Shown here: in pieces, positions 41,846 through 46,154 of the stretch
Layout of the letters: each line of letters opens with the position of its first letter
How positions within the stretch are numbered: the stretch's first letter is position 1
Origin: CAG-411 sp963643465
GTDB taxonomy: Bacteria > Bacillota > Clostridia > Lachnospirales > Lachnospiraceae
Length of the DNA stretch: 46,154 nt
Assembly (NCBI GenBank): GCA_963643465.1
Contig: CAVIJT010000020.1
Span: forward strand, 1 to 46,154
Reading direction: 5' to 3'
Notes under the pieces: generated by a model
Told to the model about the DNA's origin: nothing
Seen by the model: the letters and a program-made list of their open reading frames with translations, nothing else
Database searches by the model: none
Program-made: the position numbers and the translations under genes

Positions 41846-44116
41846 ATGTCAAATTTAGCAGAATCAGTAAAGAAGCAATTCGGTAGATCGATTGCAGAGT
41901 GTACAAACGAGGAAGTTTATATTGCATTATTAAACTACACAAAAGATGCAATTCAGAGCAAGGGCTACAATGAGGGAAAGAAGAAGATTTATTATATCTC
42001 AGCAGAGTTCTTGATTGGTAAATTATTATCTAACAACTTAATCAACCTTGGAATTTATGATGAGATTAGCAAAGAACTTGCAGAGAACGGTAAGAACCTT
42101 GCTGAGCTTGAGGAAATCGAGTTAGAGCCATCTCTTGGTAACGGTGGTTTAGGAAGACTTGCTGCATGTTTCATCGACTCTATTGCTACACTTGGCATGA
42201 ATGGTGCTGGTGTATCTTTGAACTATCATTTAGGTTTGTTCAAACAGGTATTTGAGAACAAGTTGCAGAAAGAGACTCCAAATAACTGGATTACAGAGCA
42301 TAGCTGGTTGACAAAGGATGCAAGAAGATCTTACGAAGTTCCTTTCAAGGGATTTTCTTTAAAATCAACTTTATATGATATTGATGTAAGTGGATATGAT
42401 AGCAAAGCAATTAAGTTACACTTATTTGATGTAGATACTATTGATGAAGGTTTGGTAGAAGGCGATGGCATTAGCTTTGACCAGCATGATATTGCAAAGA
42501 ACCTTACATTGTTCATTTATCCAGATGATAGTACAAGAGAAGGTCAGCTTCTTCGTATTTATCAGCAGTATTTCATGGTTTGCAACGGCGCTCACCTTGC
42601 AATTGATGAAGCAAAAGAGAGAGGTATGAAGGATCTTCGTGAATTGCCTGAGTATGTACGTATTCAGATTAACGATACACATCCAAGTATGGTAATTCCT
42701 GAGTTAATCCGTTTAATGACAGCAGAAGGATTATCTACAGATGAGGCAATTGAGGTTGTTAAGCAGGTATGTGCATATACAAACCATACAATCCTTGCAG
42801 AAGCTCTTGAGAAGTGGCCAATCGACTACTTAGAGGAAGTAGTACCTCATTTATTGCCAATTATCAGAGATTTAGATGCTCGTGTAAAGGCTGAATATGC
42901 AGATCCATCTGTAGCAATTATTGACGATAGCGACAGAGTACACATGGCTCATATGGATATTCATTATTCATACAGCGTAAATGGTGTAGCTGCAGACCAC
43001 ACACGTATCTTAAAAGAGAGCGAATTAAATAACTTCTACAAGATTTATCCTGAGAAGTTCAATAATAAAACAAACGGTATTACATTCCGTAGATGGTTAA
43101 TGCACTGTAACCATGAGTTGACAGACTTCATTACATCTAAGATTGGTGATGGATTTAAGAAGGATGCTAACGAATTAGAGAAGTTATTACAGTTTGTTGA
43201 TGATGACGCTACTTTAGAAGAGTTATTAAACATCAAGAAGAGCGCAAAGCAGAAGTTAAAGAAGTTTATTAAATCAAACGTAGGACAGGATTTAGATGAT
43301 GACGCAATCTATGATATTCAGGTAAAACGTTTGCATGAGTATAAACGTCAGCAGTTGAATGTGTTATATATCATTCACAAATATTTAGAGATTAAAGAGG
43401 GCAAGAAGCCTGCAACACCAATCAACTTTATCTTTGGTGCAAAGGCAGCTCCTGCATATATTATTGCTAAGGATATCATCCATACAATTATCTGTTTGCA
43501 GGAGTTAATTAATAACGATCCAGAAGTAAGTCCATACATGAAGGTTGTTATGGTTGAAAACTATAATGTAACTGCAGGTGAGAAGTTATTCCCAGCATGT
43601 GATATTTCTGAGCAGATTTCACTTGCTTCTAAAGAGGCTTCTGGTACTGGTAACATGAAGTTCATGTTAAATGGTGCTGTTACATTAGGTACAGATGATG
43701 GTGCTAACGTAGAGATTCATGATCTTGTTGGTGATGAGAACATTTATATCTTTGGTGAGTCTTCTGATCAGGTTATTGAGCATTATGCAAAGGCAGATTA
43801 CTGTTCATTTGATTATATTAAGAATAACCCAGAGATTGCTAAGTGTGTAGCATTCTTGTTAAGTCCTGAAATGTTAAACATCGGTCATTACGATCACCTT
43901 GCTAGACTTCACAAGGAATTTGTTACTAAGGATTGGTTCATGACTTTACTTGACTTTGAGGATTACTGTAAGGTGAAAGATCAGGCATTTGCTGATTATG
44001 CGGATCGTAAGACATGGGCTAAGAAGATGTTAGTAAACATTGCCAAAGCTGGTTTCTTCTCATCAGACAGAACAATCGAACAGTACAACAATGATATCTG
44101 GAAATTAAACGACTAA
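41846..44116 (+). CDS. glgP: Glycogen/maltodextrin phosphorylase
   Basis: A 756-residue GT35 alpha-glucan phosphorylase that releases glucose 1-phosphate from storage glucan. LEPSLGNGGLGRLAACF near residue 92 is the family's N-terminal motif; the pyridoxal phosphate Lys is Lys605 in EASGTGNMKFMLNGA; TDDGANVEI follows. Length is slightly below E. coli GlgP (about 815), as in many Clostridia. Codon use is highly regular, suggesting strong expression. It stands alone between a leader with a possible attenuator and a strong terminator; no other glg gene is in the window. Confidence 0.95.
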   Translation: MSNLAESVKKQFGRSIAECTNEEVYIALLNYTKDAIQSKGYNEGKKKIYYISAEFLIGKLLSNNLINLGIYDEISKELAENGKNLAELEEIELEPSLGNGGLGRLAACFIDSIATLGMNGAGVSLNYHLGLFKQVFENKLQKETPNNWITEHSWLTKDARRSYEVPFKGFSLKSTLYDIDVSGYDSKAIKLHLFDVDTIDEGLVEGDGISFDQHDIAKNLTLFIYPDDSTREGQLLRIYQQYFMVCNGAHLAIDEAKERGMKDLRELPEYVRIQINDTHPSMVIPELIRLMTAEGLSTDEAIEVVKQVCAYTNHTILAEALEKWPIDYLEEVVPHLLPIIRDLDARVKAEYADPSVAIIDDSDRVHMAHMDIHYSYSVNGVAADHTRILKESELNNFYKIYPEKFNNKTNGITFRRWLMHCNHELTDFITSKIGDGFKKDANELEKLLQFVDDDATLEELLNIKKSAKQKLKKFIKSNVGQDLDDDAIYDIQVKRLHEYKRQQLNVLYIIHKYLEIKEGKKPATPINFIFGAKAAPAYIIAKDIIHTIICLQELINNDPEVSPYMKVVMVENYNVTAGEKLFPACDISEQISLASKEASGTGNMKFMLNGAVTLGTDDGANVEIHDLVGDENIYIFGESSDQVIEHYAKADYCSFDYIKNNPEIAKCVAFLLSPEMLNIGHYDHLARLHKEFVTKDWFMTLLDFEDYCKVKDQAFADYADRKTWAKKMLVNIAKAGFFSSDRTIEQYNNDIWKLND

Positions 44117-44132
44117 TTTCGTGGATAATAGG

Positions 44133-44161
44133 AATCCCCCTCATTATGAGGGGGATTTTTT
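44133..44161 (+). terminator. Terminator of glgP
   Basis: AATCCCCCTC (44133-44142) pairs with GAGGGGGATT (44148-44157) around ATTAT, followed by T residues. Confidence 0.95.
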
Positions 44162-44653
44162 GCTCTATAGGATTGGTGTCAAAAGTTTATAGTTTTTCAG
44201 GCAATTGTCAAATTGTGCAATTTAGTTAATGAGCTTTTGCTATCTAATTTTTATAGCAAAGTTTTTTGTAGAGTAAAAAACGATCTGTGAGGGTATATAT
44301 AGATAATTATTAATAGGAAGAAAAAGTGTTGGTTTTAGAAATGTAATTATTTGCAATTAAAAAAATGAGAAGTGCCAATTAATGGCAAAAATGGTATATA
44401 AGTGAAATTGTATAAGTTGACACTACATGTTTTGTGATGTTTAAGAAAAAATGAACATAATATTCAAAAAATGTTACATTATTTTGACCGAAAGCTATTG
44501 TTATTTTTTTGCGAATGATGTAAAATTGTGAATAAGGTAATTGCTGGTAATGTATGCACTGCCATGAATTGCCAAAGATAATAAGAAGATACCTAATGAA
44601 AAGTTGTCTTTTTATTATAGTTCTATTTTTTATTTTTAGGAGGTCAAAATACC
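44162..44653 (+). promoter_or_regulatory. Long intergenic region before gdhA
   Basis: No coding gene seen. It holds a dyad AAATTG-TG-CAATTT (44210-44223), a terminator-like hairpin TTTGCTAT / ATAGCAAA plus six T (44236-44267), a second dyad TGCCA-ATTAA-TGGCA (44373-44387), and a promoter TTGTTA (44498-44503), 17 bases, TAAAAT (44521-44526). The leader from about 44533 is 120 bases. The terminator-like hairpin could end a small RNA or be a second glgP terminator. Confidence 0.5.
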
Positions 44654-45988
44654 ATGTCATACGTTGATGAAGTTATTGATTTAGTAATCAAGAAGAATCC
44701 AAGTGAACCTGAATTCCATCAGGCAGTTCGTGAAGTTTTAGAGTCATTAAGACCTGTAATTGATGCGAACGAAGCATTGTACCGTAAGGAGGCTTTGTTA
44801 GAGCGTATCGTTGAGCCAGATCGCCAATTTAAGTTTAGAGTACCTTGGGTAGATGATAAGGGTCAGGTACAGGTTAATACAGGTTACCGTGTACAGTTCA
44901 ACAATAGTATTGGACCATACAAGGGTGGATTACGTCTACATCCATCTGTAAACTTGGGTATTATCAAATTCTTAGGTTTCGAGCAGATTTTTAAGAACTC
45001 TTTAACAGGTCTTCCAATCGGAGGAGGTAAAGGTGGTTCTGATTTCGATCCTAAGGGAAAATCAGATAGAGAAGTTATGGCATTTTGTCAGAGCTTTATG
45101 ACAGAGCTTTGCAAATATATTGGAGCAGATACCGATGTTCCTGCTGGTGATATCGGAACAGGTGCTAGAGAAATCGGTTACATGTTCGGACAGTATAAGA
45201 AGATTAAGAGCGTGTATGAAGGTGTCTTAACTGGTAAGGGAATTTCATATGGTGGTTCTCTTGCAAGAACAGAAGCAACAGGATATGGTTTATTATACTT
45301 AACAGAAGAAATGTTAAAGTGTAATGGTAAAGATATTGCTGGTAAGACAGTAGTTGTTTCTGGTGCTGGAAACGTAGCAATTTATGCAATTCAGAAAGCA
45401 CATCAGTTGGGTGCTAAGGTTGTTACATGTTCTGATTCTACAGGATGGATTTATGATCCAGAAGGAATTGATGTAGAATTATTGAAAGAGATCAAAGAAG
45501 TGAAGAGAGCACGTTTAACAGAGTACGCTGCTGCTCGTAAGAGTGCAGAATATCATGAAGGTAAGGGTGTATGGACTGTGAAATGTGATATCGCACTTCC
45601 ATGTGCAACACAGAATGAGTTAGATCTTGAGGATGCTAAGGCATTAGTTGCTAACGGATGTTTTGCAGTTGCTGAAGGTGCAAACATGCCTACTACTTTA
45701 GAGGCAACTAAGTATTTACAGGACAACAAAGTATTGTTCTGTCCAGGTAAGGCTGCTAACGCTGGTGGAGTGGCAACATCTGCATTAGAGATGTCACAGA
45801 ACAGCGAGAGATTAAGCTGGACATTTGAAGAAGTAGATTCTAAGTTAAAGGGTATTATGGTTAATATTTTCCATAACTTAGATGAGGCTGCTAAGCGTTA
45901 TGGTAAAGAAGGCGATTATGTAGCTGGTGCTAATATTGCAGGTTTTGAGAAGGTTGCAGATGCTATGATCGCTCAAGGAGTTTGCTAA
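44654..45988 (+). CDS. gdhA: NADP-type glutamate dehydrogenase
   Basis: A 444-residue hexameric glutamate dehydrogenase of the E. coli GdhA class, making glutamate from 2-oxoglutarate and ammonia. GGLRLHPSVNLGIIKFLGFEQIFKN holds substrate residues; the catalytic Lys is Lys126 in GGGKGGSDFDP; PAGDIGTGAREIGYM near 167 and the dinucleotide motif VSGAGNVAIYAIQ near 236 follow. NADP preference is inferred from overall similarity. AGGAGG (44638-44643) precedes the ATG. Codon use is highly regular, like glgP, marking it as highly expressed. Single-gene unit. Confidence 0.94.
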   Translation: MSYVDEVIDLVIKKNPSEPEFHQAVREVLESLRPVIDANEALYRKEALLERIVEPDRQFKFRVPWVDDKGQVQVNTGYRVQFNNSIGPYKGGLRLHPSVNLGIIKFLGFEQIFKNSLTGLPIGGGKGGSDFDPKGKSDREVMAFCQSFMTELCKYIGADTDVPAGDIGTGAREIGYMFGQYKKIKSVYEGVLTGKGISYGGSLARTEATGYGLLYLTEEMLKCNGKDIAGKTVVVSGAGNVAIYAIQKAHQLGAKVVTCSDSTGWIYDPEGIDVELLKEIKEVKRARLTEYAAARKSAEYHEGKGVWTVKCDIALPCATQNELDLEDAKALVANGCFAVAEGANMPTTLEATKYLQDNKVLFCPGKAANAGGVATSALEMSQNSERLSWTFEEVDSKLKGIMVNIFHNLDEAAKRYGKEGDYVAGANIAGFEKVADAMIAQGVC

Positions 45989-46021
45989 TTGCCAATTTTC
46001 AAGTGAATAAATGATATGGAT

Positions 46022-46056
46022 AAGTCCCATAGACCTAGTGTTTATGGGACTTTTTT
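46022..46056 (+). terminator. Terminator of gdhA
   Basis: AAGTCCCATA (46022-46031) pairs with TATGGGACTT (46043-46052), followed by six T residues. The remaining bases to 46154 show no gene. Confidence 0.93.
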
Positions 46057-46154
46057 GATGCAAAAGCTTGGCAGTACAATCGTGTTTGTATGAAATTGTA
46101 TTTGCCGGGCGTAAGAACATGGAGTACATAGTGCGGAATGTTCGCAAGCGAATC

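Noticed and set aside
44498..44653. Glutamine riboswitch before gdhA
   Set aside because: The conserved glutamine riboswitch core is not visible in the leader.
1..46154. Mobile element, prophage or CRISPR array
   Set aside because: No transposase, integrase, regular spaced repeats or attachment-site duplications were found; composition and gene content are uniform.

Overview
The window reads as ordinary chromosome of a low-GC Gram-positive anaerobe of the Clostridia, most likely a motile member of the Lachnospiraceae. The pointers are RqcH, RecU, a RelQ-like alarmone synthetase, the ACT/PFL protein pair, a flagellin lysine methylase (FliB), a chemotaxis receptor, AGGAGG-type ribosome binding sites and AT-rich intergenic DNA. 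No transposase, integrase, CRISPR array, phage gene or tRNA was seen. The family call is inference from gene content; no 16S sequence is present.

Layout. Bases 1-45 are the 3' end of a 23S rRNA gene, followed directly by a terminator with no 5S gene. Bases 164-7270 run rightward: a zinc-finger membrane protein, a DNA polymerase I whose two nuclease domains look dead, coaE, an FtsA-like ATPase with a long tail of small beta-grasp-like repeats, and a WalJ-type hydrolase. Bases 7260-11669 hold an ACT/PFL pair, a pepD-type dipeptidase and a small ppGpp synthetase behind a long structured leader. Bases 11769-19257 are a tight cluster rich in RNA-modification genes (RsmF-like, RsuA-like, RluA-like, MnmM-like) with a HAD phosphatase, a YgiQ radical SAM protein, a small membrane protein and recU. 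Next comes mntP behind a manganese (yybP-ykoY) riboswitch.

Bases 20170-26866 are on the minus strand: a chemotaxis receptor, an alanine/sodium symporter with an unusual inserted domain, a PHP-family histidinol phosphatase, rqcH and a DUF5662 gene. Bases 27008-38630 return to the plus strand: a membrane-anchored GH25 lysozyme, two HAD phosphatases, a secreted GHL10-type glycosidase, and two tandem heterodimeric ABC exporters, each with one degenerate and one canonical ATP site. Bases 38765-46154 hold aspartate kinase, fliB, glycogen phosphorylase and NADP-type glutamate dehydrogenase, mostly single-gene units with their own terminators.

How the genes fit together. Most are housekeeping: replication and repair (polA, recU), translation and its quality control (the RNA modifiers, rqcH), stringent response, metal homeostasis, envelope (lysozyme, GHL10, exporters) and central nitrogen and carbon metabolism (gdhA, glgP, ask). 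No single new system stands out. The best leads are the nuclease-dead PolA, the structured leader before the alarmone synthetase, the extra domain in the alanine symporter and the repeat tail of the FtsA-like protein.
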